Shown: positions 1 through 9,629 of the stretch, piece after piece
Layout: every line of letters begins with the position of its first letter
Numbering within the stretch: position 1 is the stretch's first letter
NCBI RefSeq assembly: GCF_015163715.1
Contig: NZ_JADDUM010000010.1
Coordinates: forward strand, 1-45,063
Length of the DNA: 45,063 nt
Direction: 5' to 3'
Source of the DNA: Pseudomonas cyclaminis
GTDB lineage: Bacteria; Pseudomonadota; Gammaproteobacteria; Pseudomonadales; Pseudomonadaceae
Notes under the pieces: model-generated
Database searches by the model: none
Seen by the model: only the letters and a program-made list of their open reading frames with translations
Told to the model about the DNA's origin: nothing
Position numbers and translations under genes: made by a program

Positions 1-391
1 CCAACCCCGCCAGGCCAAGACCGCCACCCATCAACACGTTACGTGCCACCCGCTGGCCGAAAAACACCCGGGCGTTGAGCGCGTTCCACAACGTGGCGGT
101 GGAAAACACCACCGCCACCAACCCGCTGGGAATCCACTGGCTGGCGGTGAGGAAGCACATGAAGTTGACGCAAAACAGGCACAGCCCCTGGGCCAGGCAG
201 ATCAGGTGCCCGCGCCGGTTCATCACCTGCAACTTGCGGCTGAGCAGCAACAATGCAAACAACACCAGCGCCGCCAGGCCAAAGCGATAGACGATGGACA
301 CAGGAATCGCCACCACGCCCAATTGCCATTTGAGGGCGATCCAGGTGGTGCCCCAGATCAGCACGGTGAGTAAATACAGGGAAAGGTTCAT
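1..391 (-). CDS. EamA/DMT-family exporter, N-terminal part (cut by window edge)
   Basis: The reading frame opens at an ATG (389-391, minus strand) and stays open to the window edge, giving about 130 residues. They are strongly hydrophobic, begin MNLSLYLLTVLIWGTTWIAL, and form roughly four membrane helices, which is the first EamA repeat of a ten-helix drug/metabolite transporter (usual length about 290-300 residues). The W-G-x-T-W-I motif in helix 1 is typical of the family. Substrates of such carriers are usually amino acids or other small metabolites leaving the cell, but none can be named here. It is divergent from an AraC regulator 138 bp away, which is its likely controller. The C-terminal half lies outside the window. 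Confidence 0.85.
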   Translation of the reverse strand, partial: MNLSLYLLTVLIWGTTWIALKWQLGVVAIPVSIVYRFGLAALVLFALLLLSRKLQVMNRRGHLICLAQGLCLFCVNFMCFLTASQWIPSGLVAVVFSTATLWNALNARVFFGQRVARNVLMGGGLGLAGL

Positions 392-467
392 AGCGGGCTC
401 CATCGGTTGAGCCACAGTGTCGCCTTCAACGTGTGTAACGTTCTTGCACATTCTTGCGCTTTTGTCG

Positions 468-487
468 GGCGCTGGGCTCACAGCGCC
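468..487. promoter_or_regulatory. Inverted repeat between the EamA exporter and AraC genes
   Basis: GGCGCTG and CAGCGCC form a perfect 7-bp inverted repeat with a 6-base loop in the 138-bp divergent spacer. It could be an operator or a leader hairpin of the AraC transcript. No T-run follows, so it is not an intrinsic terminator. Position is the only functional evidence. Confidence 0.3.
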
Positions 488-529
488 AGCGGTGCGGAGT
501 AGGATGCAAGGCGTCGGAGAACACACACC

Positions 530-1402
530 ATGTCAGATCTGGAATCCCTGCAAGTCTTTCAAGCCCTTAACCGCTCGCCCAACGCACGCCTTGAAGCCTG
601 CGCCGAGCTCGGTGACGGCTTGTCGGCGGCCTTGTGGAGCAATCATCACGATTCCCAGGACTACCAGGCGCCCAGCCACCACACGCTGTCCTGCTACATC
701 GGCGGTGGCACCGGCACGTTTCGGCGTGACCAGCCGGGCACCAAGGGCGGCCCCGACAAGCTGTGCATCCTGCCCGCCGAGCATCAGTCGGCGTGGGTGA
801 TCAACGGTGAAATCCGCCTGGCCCACGTGTATTTCAGCCCCGAGCAATTTGCCTTGGGCTGCGTCACCCTGCTCGACCGCGAGCCGCGCACCCTGGAGCT
901 GCGCGAAAGCACCTTTCTGCAAGACGACAGCCAGGCCCGACGTTTCCACCAACTGATCGCGCTCAATTGGCAGGAACCCGCCGAACGCCTGCTGACCAGC
1001 AGCCTGGCCCATGAAATGCTCAGCCACACCCTGCTCAGCCAAGTAGGCGCCCGAGAAGGCCTGCGCTTGAAAGGAGGGTTGGCGGCGTACCAGCGACGGT
1101 TGCTGGTGGACTACATCGACCAGCACCTGGAAGACCCCATCAGCCTGGGCCAATTAGCTGGCCTGTGCGCGCTGTCGGAATACCATTTTGCGCGGATGTT
1201 CCGCCAAAGCTTCGGCCTGCCGCCCCATCAATACCTGTTGGCGCGTCGGCTGAGTCGTGCGCAAAGCCTGCTGCGCGGCGGTGCCCTGCCCCTGGGCGAG
1301 ATAGCCTTGCTGTGCGGATTCTCCAGCGCCAGCCACTTCACCCATCGCTTCCGCCAGGCTGTGGGCGCCACGCCCGGCGATTACCGTCAGGCCTTCATTT
1401 AA
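530..1402 (+). CDS. AraC-family transcriptional regulator
   Basis: A 290-residue protein. The last ~100 residues are an AraC/XylS double helix-turn-helix: the first unit around [19 protein letters not shown], the second around [20 protein letters not shown], ending in the usual ATPGDYR. The N-terminal ~180 residues would hold the effector-binding domain, and no cupin signature is obvious by eye. The start is the ATG after CGGAGAACACACACC. It is divergent from the EamA exporter, so local control of that exporter is the simplest role (inference). The stop overlaps the stop of the convergent LuxR gene by 4 bp. Length is normal for the family. Confidence 0.9.
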   Translation: MSDLESLQVFQALNRSPNARLEACAELGDGLSAALWSNHHDSQDYQAPSHHTLSCYIGGGTGTFRRDQPGTKGGPDKLCILPAEHQSAWVINGEIRLAHVYFSPEQFALGCVTLLDREPRTLELRESTFLQDDSQARRFHQLIALNWQEPAERLLTSSLAHEMLSHTLLSQVGAREGLRLKGGLAAYQRRLLVDYIDQHLEDPISLGQLAGLCALSEYHFARMFRQSFGLPPHQYLLARRLSRAQSLLRGGALPLGEIALLCGFSSASHFTHRFRQAVGATPGDYRQAFI

Positions 1403-3900
1403 ACCATCAAGCCCAACGTCTTGGCCTTGGCCACTGCCTGGGTGCGCCGCTCGACGCCCAGCTTGCTGTGGATGCGCCGCGCGTGGGTCTTGACGGTGTG
1501 CAGGGAGATAAACAGCCGGTCGGCGATTTCCAGGTTGGAGCTGCCTTGGGCGATCAGTTGCAACACTTCCAGTTCACGCTGGCTCAAAGGGTTTTCCAGC
1601 GTGCCGGGGGTTGATGCCTGAGGCTCCATGCCCAGCTCGCTCAACAGTCCCGGCGAGCGCAAGCGCAGTTCGCGAATCGCTTGTTGCACCTGGCAACGTC
1701 CGGCCAGGTCCAGGCCGGTTTGCAGCGAACGGCGCGCCAAGACCGGGTCGCCCAACTGCCACGCCACTTCACCCAGGACCAAGTGCAGCTCGGTTTCCAG
1801 GCAGAGCATGCCGCGCTGGTGGGTGGTTTCCAGCAACACATTGAGCCGCTCTACGGGTCGCTCGGCGCAGCCCAGTTTTACCTCCGCCAGCACCAGCAGG
1901 TATTCCAGGCGCGGGATCAGTTCCAGGGTGGCCGGCGGCGCTTGTTTGCCCTGGGGCCCGCGAAAGTGGCGCAGCACACGGCGCACTGCTTCCACGGTCA
2001 ATTCGGCGCGGCCTTGCTGCAACCAGAAATGCCCGCTGACCAACAACAGCACCGCTCGGTACACGCTGTCCGGCACCTGGCGTTGCTGCATCAGCCGTTC
2101 GGCCTCGCGCAGTTGGATAAACGCCTGGGCGTAATCACCCCGGTTGGCGGCCAGCAGTGCCAGGCCGAGATATCCGTAGAGCACGCGCTTGTCCTGGCTG
2201 TGCAGGCACATCTTCAAGCCAGTCTCGAAACACTCGGCGGCCAGGCTGTCCTGGCCCTGGCGCAGCGCCAAATGCCCGCGCCGCAACGCAATGCGCCCCA
2301 CCAATGGCCCAGCCTTGAGTCGCTGCTTGAGCAACATCGCCTGCACCGTTTCCAGCAGGCTCTGCGCCCGATACGGCGCGCCGCGCTGCTCCAGCAGTTG
2401 CGCGTGATCCAGTTCCAGCAAGGCCTCCAGTAGCAACGAACCATGGGCGCGTGCCAGGCACAGCGCTTCACGGTTCAGGCCTTGGGCGACGTCCAGCTCG
2501 CCGCGCAGCAAGGCTTGCTGGGTCAGCCCCGACAGGCACATCAAGCGGGACGTCCAAGCGCTGTCGGGCAACGCTTGCAGGGCCTCTAGAAAATGCAGAC
2601 GGGCACCCTCGGCATCGCCGCCCAGGTGCAGTAACCAGCCCCACTGCGCCTGCCAGCGCGCCAGTAGATAACGCTGTTGCGCGGCCGTGGGTTGCGGGGC
2701 AAATCGGGCCAACTGATCGATGCACGCAGCCGCCTGATCGAAGCGCCCGGCGAACAGCAACGCGGCGGTCACCAGCCCTACCAACTGCGCCGAGCCAAGC
2801 ATCAATTCATCGCCATGCTGCTCATGCAGGCGCAACAGCAACACGGCGTTCTGCTGGCGGAACAGATCCTCGAAGCTGAAGTGCTGCAACAAGCTCACGG
2901 CCATTTCATATTCTTCGGCCAGCAGCGCTTGTTCGAAGGCGGCCTGCCAGTCCTGTTCGGTGCAAAACCATTGGCAAGCGCGTCGATGCCAAGAGCGTTT
3001 GGCCGGCCAGGGTTCGTCGTGCATCAGTTGCGCCAGCGGCGGGAAAACCTGCAGCCAGTCAGTGTCTTCCCACGGCTCGATAAATGCGCCGAGCGCCTGC
3101 AAATCCCGCAGGTACTGGCCACCGTCGCCCGCGCCGAACAAATGCTCGCAAAGGCCCGTATTGAAGCGCGGCAGATGGGCCAGCACGCGCCAGGCCTCGG
3201 CCAGCTCCGGCGGCAGCGTGCTGAACAGTTCATGTTGCAGATAGTCGAGCAAGGTCTTGTCGGGATGCCCATCGCCCAGCAACGCGATGCGCACACCTGC
3301 GCACCAACCGGCACTGAACTGCAGCACGCTTTCTACGGATTGGGCCGGCGCGTGACTGAGCAGTGCCTGAATGTCTGAAGAGGTAAAGGCCAGGTCGGCG
3401 CCGCCCTCAAGCAACTCATCGTCGAGCAGCAGCCTCGGCCAATTGCACGCCGGACGCCGTCGAGCGCCCAGCCACCAGGTCAGCGCCGGGCTGCTGGCTG
3501 TGAGCAGGCGGTCGAGCAAGGCGTCGGTGTCGGGAGTGGGCAGGCGGCAGAAATCATCGAGGAACAGCCACGCCGGCGCCTGCCAACGGCTGAGGTCCAG
3601 CAGCAAGGTAGTTTCGTCGGTAAACGTCAGGCCCAGGTTTTGCGCCAGTCGCTGGCACAGGTCAAGAGGGCTGAGGGACGCGCCATTGAGCGGCAACCAA
3701 TAGACTTGGCAACCCGCCGGCGCCTGCAACGCGCACTCGGCGAGCAACGCGCTCTTGCCACTGCCGCCGGGGGCGCACAACAACTTGACGCGCGCCTGCG
3801 CCGCCAGCAAAGGCTCGGCCAGGCGGGGGCGCAGCAGATGATGGGCGGACAGCCGGGGCATGAATCCAGGACGGTCCAGGCAGCGTGTCATGGCAGTCAT
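1399..3900 (-). CDS. MalT-like (LAL/STAND) LuxR-family transcriptional activator
   Basis: An 833-residue ATP-dependent activator. A P-loop APGGSGKS lies at residues 43-50 and a probable Walker B WLFLDDF at about 130. The centre is a long stretch of helical TPR-like repeats, and the last ~65 residues are a LuxR HTH ([15 protein letters not shown], then [18 protein letters not shown]). MalT is about 900 residues with the same plan and is switched on by a small inducer plus ATP. The start is supported by AGGA eight bases upstream. It lies on the same strand just downstream of the DUF1302-DUF1329 pair, so it is probably the activator of that cluster. The gene order resembles PAO1 PA3420-PA3422 (from memory). 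The inducer is unknown. Confidence 0.88.
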   Translation of the reverse strand: MTAMTRCLDRPGFMPRLSAHHLLRPRLAEPLLAAQARVKLLCAPGGSGKSALLAECALQAPAGCQVYWLPLNGASLSPLDLCQRLAQNLGLTFTDETTLLLDLSRWQAPAWLFLDDFCRLPTPDTDALLDRLLTASSPALTWWLGARRRPACNWPRLLLDDELLEGGADLAFTSSDIQALLSHAPAQSVESVLQFSAGWCAGVRIALLGDGHPDKTLLDYLQHELFSTLPPELAEAWRVLAHLPRFNTGLCEHLFGAGDGGQYLRDLQALGAFIEPWEDTDWLQVFPPLAQLMHDEPWPAKRSWHRRACQWFCTEQDWQAAFEQALLAEEYEMAVSLLQHFSFEDLFRQQNAVLLLRLHEQHGDELMLGSAQLVGLVTAALLFAGRFDQAAACIDQLARFAPQPTAAQQRYLLARWQAQWGWLLHLGGDAEGARLHFLEALQALPDSAWTSRLMCLSGLTQQALLRGELDVAQGLNREALCLARAHGSLLLEALLELDHAQLLEQRGAPYRAQSLLETVQAMLLKQRLKAGPLVGRIALRRGHLALRQGQDSLAAECFETGLKMCLHSQDKRVLYGYLGLALLAANRGDYAQAFIQLREAERLMQQRQVPDSVYRAVLLLVSGHFWLQQGRAELTVEAVRRVLRHFRGPQGKQAPPATLELIPRLEYLLVLAEVKLGCAERPVERLNVLLETTHQRGMLCLETELHLVLGEVAWQLGDPVLARRSLQTGLDLAGRCQVQQAIRELRLRSPGLLSELGMEPQASTPGTLENPLSQRELEVLQLIAQGSSNLEIADRLFISLHTVKTHARRIHSKLGVERRTQAVAKAKTLGLMV

Positions 3901-4010
3901 TGCTGCATCCTGCGTTCTTATTGTTATGCAACGTGATGCGTACCCTAGTCCTGTGGTTGGCGGTTGTTGAAGAAAGATTCAGCACATTGATTAAAAGACA
4001 TGCATAGAAC

Positions 4011-4045
4011 CCAATGTGGAGCGGGCAAGCCCGCTCCCACATTGG
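4011..4045. repeat. Single REP hairpin abutting the DUF1329 stop codon
   Basis: A nearly perfect 35-bp palindrome (CCAATGTGGAGCGGGC then AAGCCCGCTCCCACATTGG) belonging to the GTGGGAGCGGGC variant of the P. fluorescens REP family. One G is missing in the left arm. It begins one base after the DUF1329 stop, so it may stabilise the 3' end of that mRNA or act as its terminator. Confidence 0.85.
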
Positions 4046-4046
4046 A

Positions 4047-5405
4047 TCAGCGTACGCCTTCAGCCCTCAACGCTGCCGGGGTGTAGTCCGCTGCCTTGGC
4101 GGCGAAGCCGAACACGAAGCTGCTCTTCTCCTCGTTTTTCATGCCCAGTGCGATGTAGCGACCGGCGATGATGTCGTACAGGGTTTCGACGGTGTACGCC
4201 GGCACCTGGTGGTCGTAGTAGAACTGCGCATGACCTTCGGCGATGCGCCACAGTTGGCCGCGACCGTCGTAGTGATCCACCAGCGCGACTTGCCAGCTGT
4301 CTTCGTCGATGTACATGTGGCGCTTGGCGTAGATGTGCCGCTCGCTCGGCTTGACCGTGCCGACCACTTCCCACACGCGGTGCAGTTCGTAGCGGGTCAG
4401 GTCCTGGTTGATGTGGCCGGCCTTGATGATGTCGTCGTACTTGAGGCTCGGCGAATCGAGCTTGTAGCTGTTGTAGGGGATGTACATCTCCTTCTTGCCC
4501 ACCAGCTTCCAGTCGTAGCGGTCGGGAGCGCCGGAAAACATGTCGAAGTTGTCGGTGGTGCGCAGGCCATCGGACGCGGTGCCCGGCCCGTCATAGGACA
4601 CTTGCGGCGCACGGCGCACGCGGCGTTGGCCGGCGTTGTAGATCCAGGCCAGGCGCGGCTCTTTCACCTGGTCGAGGGTTTCGTGCACCAGCAGCACGTT
4701 GCCCGCCAGGCGCGCCGGGGCGGTGACCGATTGCTTGAAGAAACTCAACACGTTGGCCGCCTTGGCCGCGTCGATATCCGGGATCGCCTGGGGCACCGCC
4801 ACTTCTTCTTCGAAGCGGATCGGCGTGTAGCTGCCGTTGGTCTGCGGGGTGGCCTGGGTGATGATGCGGCGCAGGTTGCCGCCGTGGTAACGGGTGATGT
4901 GGTTCCACAGCACCTCCACGCCATTCTTCGGAATCGGGAAGGCGTAGTAACGGTTGCCGGTGAAGTTTTCCAGGCCGTTGCCGTCGTTGATCGCCTTGAC
5001 GTTGAGCGCGCTGCGCTTGATCGATTCGTAGACGTCCGCCGGCAGGTTGACCGTGCGGTGGCTCGGGTACACCGGGATCTTGTAGGTCTCGGGGTAGCGC
5101 TTGAACATCGCCACCTGGCCGTCGGAGAGTTTGTCCTTGTACTTGTCGACGGTGGCGGCGGTGATCACGAACAGCGGTTTTTCACTGGCAAACGGGTCAG
5201 CCAGGAAGCCTTTGCTGTCCACCGCGCCGGCGTTTTTCGGGATGCCGCCGGTCCAGGCCGGGATCGAGCCGTCGGCATTGCCGGCTTTTTCGGCGCCGAC
5301 TGGCGTGAGGGTGGTGCCCAGCTTGGCCGCTTCTTCCGGCGACACGGCTGCCATCACGTGGGCGGCCAACAGACTCAGGGCCAACACTGCAATTGTCTTA
5401 CGCAT
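4047..5405 (-). CDS. DUF1329 periplasmic/outer-membrane-associated protein
   Basis: A 452-residue protein with a classic signal peptide (MRKTIAVLALSLLAAHVMA) and then the DUF1329 body, starting VSPEEAAKLGTTLTPVGAEK. The family is about 450 residues and is related to the LolA/LolB lipoprotein-carrier fold. It occurs beside DUF1302 proteins and often near RND lipid exporters. A role in moving a hydrophobic compound across the envelope is a family-level inference, not shown here. The start has GAAGGACAAG upstream. It lies 26 bp after DUF1302 on the same strand, so the two are almost certainly co-transcribed. A REP hairpin follows the stop directly. Confidence 0.9.
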   Translation of the reverse strand: MRKTIAVLALSLLAAHVMAAVSPEEAAKLGTTLTPVGAEKAGNADGSIPAWTGGIPKNAGAVDSKGFLADPFASEKPLFVITAATVDKYKDKLSDGQVAMFKRYPETYKIPVYPSHRTVNLPADVYESIKRSALNVKAINDGNGLENFTGNRYYAFPIPKNGVEVLWNHITRYHGGNLRRIITQATPQTNGSYTPIRFEEEVAVPQAIPDIDAAKAANVLSFFKQSVTAPARLAGNVLLVHETLDQVKEPRLAWIYNAGQRRVRRAPQVSYDGPGTASDGLRTTDNFDMFSGAPDRYDWKLVGKKEMYIPYNSYKLDSPSLKYDDIIKAGHINQDLTRYELHRVWEVVGTVKPSERHIYAKRHMYIDEDSWQVALVDHYDGRGQLWRIAEGHAQFYYDHQVPAYTVETLYDIIAGRYIALGMKNEEKSSFVFGFAAKAADYTPAALRAEGVR

Positions 5406-5431
5406 AGGTTCTTGTCCTTCTTTAAGCCAAA

Positions 5432-7213
5432 TCAGAAGTTCACGCCGAAGCTGAGGGCGAGGAAGTCGCGGTCGGTCAGGGTGTTGTAGTCGCCACCGAA
5501 AAAGTCGGTGTAGCTGAGGCTGGCGGTGTAGGTGCTGCGGTAGTCCGCATCCACGCCGACGCTGATGGCCTTGGCGCCTTTGTTGAAGATCCCGTTGGGG
5601 CCGTAGCCGGCGACGTCATGGGACCAGGACAGGTTGGGCTTGAGGTTCACCCCGAAAATGGCGTTGTTGTAGTCGAGGATCGCCCGAGCACGGTAGCCCC
5701 AGGAGGTGGAGGTGACAAAACCGTCGGTGTCGCCCTGGAAACCGTAGGCGCCGTAGACCGAATCACGGCCGTAACGCAGTTTGGATTTGTCCTCCAGGCC
5801 AGCCACGTGGACGACCGCCGCCTCGCCGACCAGGGTCAGGCGTTCGGCGCCAAGGACCTGATCGAAGAACTGGGTCATGGTGCTTTGGATCTGGGTGATT
5901 TCCTTGCGGCGGTAGCCTTTGTTGTCGTCGCCGAAGTTGCTGCGGATGGGTGAGGCCAGTTGGCCGGCGATAGGGTTGACCAACGCCAATGTCAAGTCGG
6001 TGGTGTTCAACTGCACCGGGGCGTTGGGCCGGTAGCTGATCTCTCCGGTCCACGCCGTGCCGGTGGGCAAGGTGGTGGAGAAGCTCGCGCCGAACAGGCG
6101 GATGTCTTCCGGGTAGTCGAGATAGTACTGGCCACGGCCAAGCATGGTGCTCTGGGCCAGGGCTGAACCGAAACCTGCAGGAGCGGCCGCGGCGATGCCA
6201 CCAATGGTCGCCAGGTTCGTATTGGCGGTAATCGTGCCGACAGTTGGCGTACGGCTGTGATAGTTCATGAAGTAGAGGCCGTACTCGGTGTCATCACCCA
6301 ACCAGCGCAGGGCTGCACCAAATTGGCCGGAGTCCCGTGCATCACGGTCGCCGGCACGCTGCACCACCACACCCTCGCGGGTCACCACAAAGCCTTGGCC
6401 GCGTGATGCGGCGATCGGTTGCAACGCTGCGATCCCCGGACTACCTACGGTGTAGTTACCTGTACAACCATCCGCCGCCACATCCCCACCAAAGAACGTA
6501 CCGCAGTTATCCAGCACGGTCTGGTCCCATTCCAACTGGTAGAACCCTTCCACAGTCAGTTGGTTGGTCAGGCTCTGGGACGCAAACAGCATGTTCACCG
6601 GGATCAAGCCTTCCTTGATCTCGGCACCGGGCCGGCGGAACGCCGACACGTCAATCGGGTTGATGCTGTTGATGGAGTTGCCGATGAAGGTACTTTCGCC
6701 CCAGCTGACCACCTGCTTACCGGCGCGCACGGTGCCCGGCAGGTCGCCCAGGGAGTAGTTGTGGTAAACGAACGCATCGAGGATCTGCGCACCGCTGGAC
6801 TTGGCGCCTTCCTTGCGATTGTGGTCGCTGATCTGCTTGAACTCGCGGTCTTCGTCCTTGAGTTCGAAGTCGTACCAATACTTGCCGCGCACGAACACAC
6901 CGGTGTCGCCGTACTTGAGTTCCAGGTCGTGCAGGCCCTTGAAGATTTTCGAGAAGGTCTCGCCCTTCTTGAAGTTGAGGCGCCCGTCATCCCCCGTGGA
7001 AGCCTGGCCTGTGCCGCCATTGACGGTACCGACCAGGCTCTTGTCGGCATCGCGCATGCCCCAACTCGACCCCACCGACAACGACGAATCGAATTGCCCT
7101 TCGATCTCGCCAATATTGAACGAAACAGCCTGAGCCTGGGCACAGCAACCCAAGGCAACCGCAGCGGCCAGCGCCTGTGGCGTGAAGATGGCGCGCATTG
7201 TTGTTTTTGTCAT
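5432..7213 (-). CDS. DUF1302 outer-membrane protein
   Basis: A 593-residue protein with a signal peptide ending around GCCAQAQAVSFNIGEI. Many short amphipathic strands and a C-terminus ending in Phe (FLALSFGVNF) suggest an outer-membrane beta barrel. DUF1302 proteins are about 550-650 residues and are paired with DUF1329. I chose the ATG at 7213 (MTKTTMRAIFTP) because GGGGAAGA lies six bases upstream and the signal peptide then starts correctly; an upstream extension to 7348 would add 45 uncharacteristic residues. First gene of the DUF1302-DUF1329 pair. The substrate is unknown; hydrophobic compound uptake or export is the likely theme. Confidence 0.9.
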   Translation of the reverse strand: MTKTTMRAIFTPQALAAAVALGCCAQAQAVSFNIGEIEGQFDSSLSVGSSWGMRDADKSLVGTVNGGTGQASTGDDGRLNFKKGETFSKIFKGLHDLELKYGDTGVFVRGKYWYDFELKDEDREFKQISDHNRKEGAKSSGAQILDAFVYHNYSLGDLPGTVRAGKQVVSWGESTFIGNSINSINPIDVSAFRRPGAEIKEGLIPVNMLFASQSLTNQLTVEGFYQLEWDQTVLDNCGTFFGGDVAADGCTGNYTVGSPGIAALQPIAASRGQGFVVTREGVVVQRAGDRDARDSGQFGAALRWLGDDTEYGLYFMNYHSRTPTVGTITANTNLATIGGIAAAAPAGFGSALAQSTMLGRGQYYLDYPEDIRLFGASFSTTLPTGTAWTGEISYRPNAPVQLNTTDLTLALVNPIAGQLASPIRSNFGDDNKGYRRKEITQIQSTMTQFFDQVLGAERLTLVGEAAVVHVAGLEDKSKLRYGRDSVYGAYGFQGDTDGFVTSTSWGYRARAILDYNNAIFGVNLKPNLSWSHDVAGYGPNGIFNKGAKAISVGVDADYRSTYTASLSYTDFFGGDYNTLTDRDFLALSFGVNF

Positions 7214-7397
7214 GCGTCTTCCCCGGTGAGTGACAGAAGGCCCCACCCTACTGCCGCGCATCAGGAGCGATAAGCGCACCAAGGAGGGATTCGTGTTGTC
7301 GCTCGAAAGGATTACCAGGCGCTCTGGCCTGGGTCTGGGCGGGGGCATGGACCGGGTGGATGGCGGGTTATCAGGGGCGTGGATGGCGAGCGCCGTG

Positions 7398-7420
7398 ACT
7401 GTTGCAGTTTTGACAACAGT
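7398..7420. promoter_or_regulatory. Inverted repeat with embedded TTGACA upstream of the DUF1302 gene
   Basis: ACTGTTG and CAACAGT form a perfect 7-bp inverted repeat around nine bases. A consensus -35 hexamer TTGACA (plus strand) overlaps the right arm. It lies about 185 bp upstream of the DUF1302 start, so it could be an operator for that gene or part of a plus-strand promoter for the transcript ending at 7634. No convincing -10 sits at 16-18 bp. Confidence 0.35.
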
Positions 7421-7634
7421 GCATGTCGTGAATCGCTATTACTCATTCTGTTACTAACGACTATTCTTGCCGGGCTTTCAGGGCAAACGGCCCGCTTCCT
7501 TCCAACGGAAGAACAGCCAGCTTTAAATGGATTGATGCCTCTTTTCAGTCTGTTACCAGTGTTCACTGACGTTGATTTGTCGCTCCTTGATCCAACGTCT
7601 TACTTCGGCCGCTGCCTATGCAGCGGCCTTTTTT
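7421..7634 (+). ncRNA. Candidate small RNA ending at an orphan terminator
   Basis: The 483-bp gap 7214-7696 has no convincing gene but contains a strong plus-strand intrinsic terminator at 7607-7634. The genes on both sides run on the minus strand, so something must be transcribed towards this terminator from the left. No plus-strand frame here has a good ribosome site plus plausible composition, which leaves an RNA of up to about 210 nt as the simplest reading. The 5' end given is a guess based on the TTGACA at 7410-7415. I do not recognise the sequence as RsmY/Z, CrcZ, PrrF or RgsA. A remnant of a lost gene is the main alternative. Confidence 0.3.
7607..7634 (+). terminator. Intrinsic terminator, plus strand, with no gene in front of it
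   Basis: A perfect 9-bp stem GGCCGCTGC/GCAGCGGCC with a 4-base loop is followed by six T. There is no A-run on the left side, so it works only rightward. No annotated plus-strand gene precedes it. Confidence 0.8.
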
Positions 7635-7641
7635 ATGCCTG

Positions 7642-7670
7642 AAATAAAACGGGGCGCCATCAGCGCCCGT
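7642..7670 (-). terminator. Intrinsic terminator of the SDR gene
   Basis: On the minus strand, GGGCGC TGATG GCGCCC is followed by CGTTTTATTTC. It lies 27 bp beyond the SDR stop, so it ends that transcript and separates it from the DUF1302 gene. Confidence 0.7.
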
Positions 7671-7696
7671 AGGATTCAATCTTTTTCAAGCAACGA

Positions 7697-8608
7697 TCAC
7701 AGGCTGTATTTCTGCAAATTGGCCATCATCTCCTTCAAGGCCTCGATGTTGTCCTTCGGGTGAGCCGCCCCTTCGAAGTCGCAGATCTGCTGCCAGTGCG
7801 CGGCCACATCATCCGGCGAAAAGCCGGCTTCGGGATCAAAGCCCATGCCCAGGCTGCGCTCCCAGCGGGTCTTGCCGATCCAGCCACCGCCCACTTCAAA
7901 CAACCCGGAGGTTTCCTGACAGGCTTCGCTGCCCAGGTACACCACCAGCGGGCTGACCAGTTCCGGCTTGAGGCGCTCGAACACTTGCGGCGGGATCAGG
8001 CCTTCGGTCATGCGCGTGGCGCCGGTGGGGGCGATGGCGTTGACCAGGATGTTGTTCTTGCGCCCTTCCAGCGCCAGGGTGCGGGTCAAGCCATACAGGC
8101 CGAGCTTGGCCATGCCGTAGTTGGACTGGCCGAAGTTGCCGTAGATCCCCGAGGTGGACGCGGTGAAGATCACCCGGCCGTAACCCTGATCACGCAGATG
8201 AGGCCAGGCGGCGCGGGTGACTTTGTAGGCGCCTTCGACATGCACGCGGTACACCAGGTCCCAGTCGGCGTCTTCCATTTTGTGGAAGGTTTTGTCGCGC
8301 AGGATGCCGGCGTTGTTGACCACCACGTCGATACGGCCAAAGGCGTCGAGGGCGTTCTGCACAATCTTGTCACCGTCGGTGACAGAGTCGTGGTTGGCTT
8401 CGGCGATCCCGCCCGCTTCGCGAATCTCGGCCACCACCCGGTCGGCCGCCGAGGCATTGGCGCCTTCGCCCTGGGTGGAACCGCCGAGATCGTTGACCAG
8501 CACCTTGGCCCCGTGTCTGGCGAACAACAGCGCATGGGCCCGGCCCAATCCGCCGCCGGCACCGGTGACGATCACGACCTTATCCTGGAACTGCACTGAC
8601 TCACTCAT
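7697..8608 (-). CDS. SDR, MFE-2-like (3R)-hydroxyacyl-CoA dehydrogenase type
   Basis: A 303-residue short-chain dehydrogenase. The NAD(P) motif TGAGGGLGRAHAL near residue 20, NNAG, the catalytic Ser in TASTSG and YGMAK (Tyr and Lys) are all present. TGAGGGLGRAHA and the long C-terminal tail resemble the dehydrogenase domain of peroxisomal multifunctional enzyme 2 (HSD17B4), which oxidises 3-hydroxyacyl-CoA. A beta-oxidation-like role on an unusual acid is plausible. The start is the ATG with GGAG six bases upstream (residues SESVQFQDK follow); a Met seven codons earlier is less well supported. It lies 97 bp downstream of the hydrolase gene, probably the same operon, and its own terminator follows. 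Resembles PA3427 (from memory). Confidence 0.88.
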   Translation of the reverse strand: MSESVQFQDKVVIVTGAGGGLGRAHALLFARHGAKVLVNDLGGSTQGEGANASAADRVVAEIREAGGIAEANHDSVTDGDKIVQNALDAFGRIDVVVNNAGILRDKTFHKMEDADWDLVYRVHVEGAYKVTRAAWPHLRDQGYGRVIFTASTSGIYGNFGQSNYGMAKLGLYGLTRTLALEGRKNNILVNAIAPTGATRMTEGLIPPQVFERLKPELVSPLVVYLGSEACQETSGLFEVGGGWIGKTRWERSLGMGFDPEAGFSPDDVAAHWQQICDFEGAAHPKDNIEALKEMMANLQKYSL

Positions 8609-8726
8609 ACCGAACTCCAATGGCGACAATGGGAATGAGTCGAGTGTCGGGCACCCAGCCTCTGGTCACAATAAAGACGGCCAGGGCTGAATGGTGCTCG
8701 ATAAGGCAGAGGGATGATCCTACGGT

Positions 8727-9629
8727 CTAGGAATAAGCCAAGCGCGGCGCGGACAGCCCAATCCGATCACGAAACGCCTGGTAGTGCTTGAGCACCAGCA
8801 CCGGCGCCTCGATCTGCGGGTAGTGGCCGATATTGGCCAGCAGCACCGTGTCGGCGTTGGGCACCAACTGGCGGTAGCGCTCCACCATATGGATACCTGA
8901 GATCGGGTCGATCTCGCCGTCGATCACCCGCAACGGCACGTCATCGTGCTGCATCGCCGCCACCCAGCGATCACGCAGGCGCCGACGCTGGGGAATGTAG
9001 GCGATGAGTTTGTGCAGGATGCGCGTGCCATCGTTGCAGTCGATCAGGCTCCAGAAATCGTCAAGGGCGCTTTCGCTGGGGCGGGTGTTGGGGCCGAATA
9101 TCTGGTTGAAACTGTCGGCCAGGGCATTGCGCCCGAACGCGCGGCCGATCATCCAGCCCAGCGGACTGAGCAAGAGCTTTTGCACCAGCGCCGGACGATG
9201 GGTTTCCGGGAACAGCCCGCCATTGAGAAACACACAACTGGCCATCTGGAAGCGACCTTCATAGTGTCGGGCCAACAGTTCCTGGGCGACGCTGTCGCCG
9301 TAGTCATGGGCCAACACGTGCACCGGCTGATCCAGCCGCAGATGCTCAAGCAGCGCCTGTTGCAAGTCCGCCTGTTCGAGCAGGCAGTAGCCATGGTCCA
9401 GCGGCTTGTCCGAATCGCCAAAACCGAGCATGTCGCAGGCGATGACCAGGTTGTGCTGGGCCAGGGGTTGCCACACGTAATGCCAGTCCCAACTGGCGGT
9501 GGGAAAGCCATGGATCAGCAGTAACGGTTCGCCCTGCCCCGCCGTCCAATAACGGATGGTGCGACCGCGAAAGTCGAAACTCTGGCTGCGTTTGCGCCAG
9601 GCTCTGAGCGGGATCTCGGCGAGTGGCAT
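8727..9629 (-). CDS. Alpha/beta hydrolase, epoxide-hydrolase/MEST-like
   Basis: A 300-residue alpha/beta hydrolase. The oxyanion-hole motif HGFPTASWDW starts at residue 40. The nucleophile elbow AHDYGDSVAQE (residues 107-117) has Asp109 in the nucleophile position, as in epoxide hydrolases and haloalkane dehalogenases; the general-base His is probably in ANIGHYPQIEAP near the C-terminus. HDYGDSVAQELL closely matches the animal imprinted protein MEST/PEG1, whose bacterial relatives are of unknown substrate. No signal peptide, so cytoplasmic. Its ATG overlaps the TGA of the preceding aldolase gene by one base (TGATG), which indicates translational coupling. Resembles PA3429 (from memory). Confidence 0.88.
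   Translation of the reverse strand: MPLAEIPLRAWRKRSQSFDFRGRTIRYWTAGQGEPLLLIHGFPTASWDWHYVWQPLAQHNLVIACDMLGFGDSDKPLDHGYCLLEQADLQQALLEHLRLDQPVHVLAHDYGDSVAQELLARHYEGRFQMASCVFLNGGLFPETHRPALVQKLLLSPLGWMIGRAFGRNALADSFNQIFGPNTRPSESALDDFWSLIDCNDGTRILHKLIAYIPQRRRLRDRWVAAMQHDDVPLRVIDGEIDPISGIHMVERYRQLVPNADTVLLANIGHYPQIEAPVLVLKHYQAFRDRIGLSAPRLAYS

Noticed and set aside
4014..5489. A 491-codon plus-strand open frame opposite the DUF1329 gene
   Set aside because: It is antisense to a clear family member with signal peptide and ribosome site. Its composition (Val, Asp, His, Gln rich) is that of a mirrored GC-rich gene, and it has no start signal.
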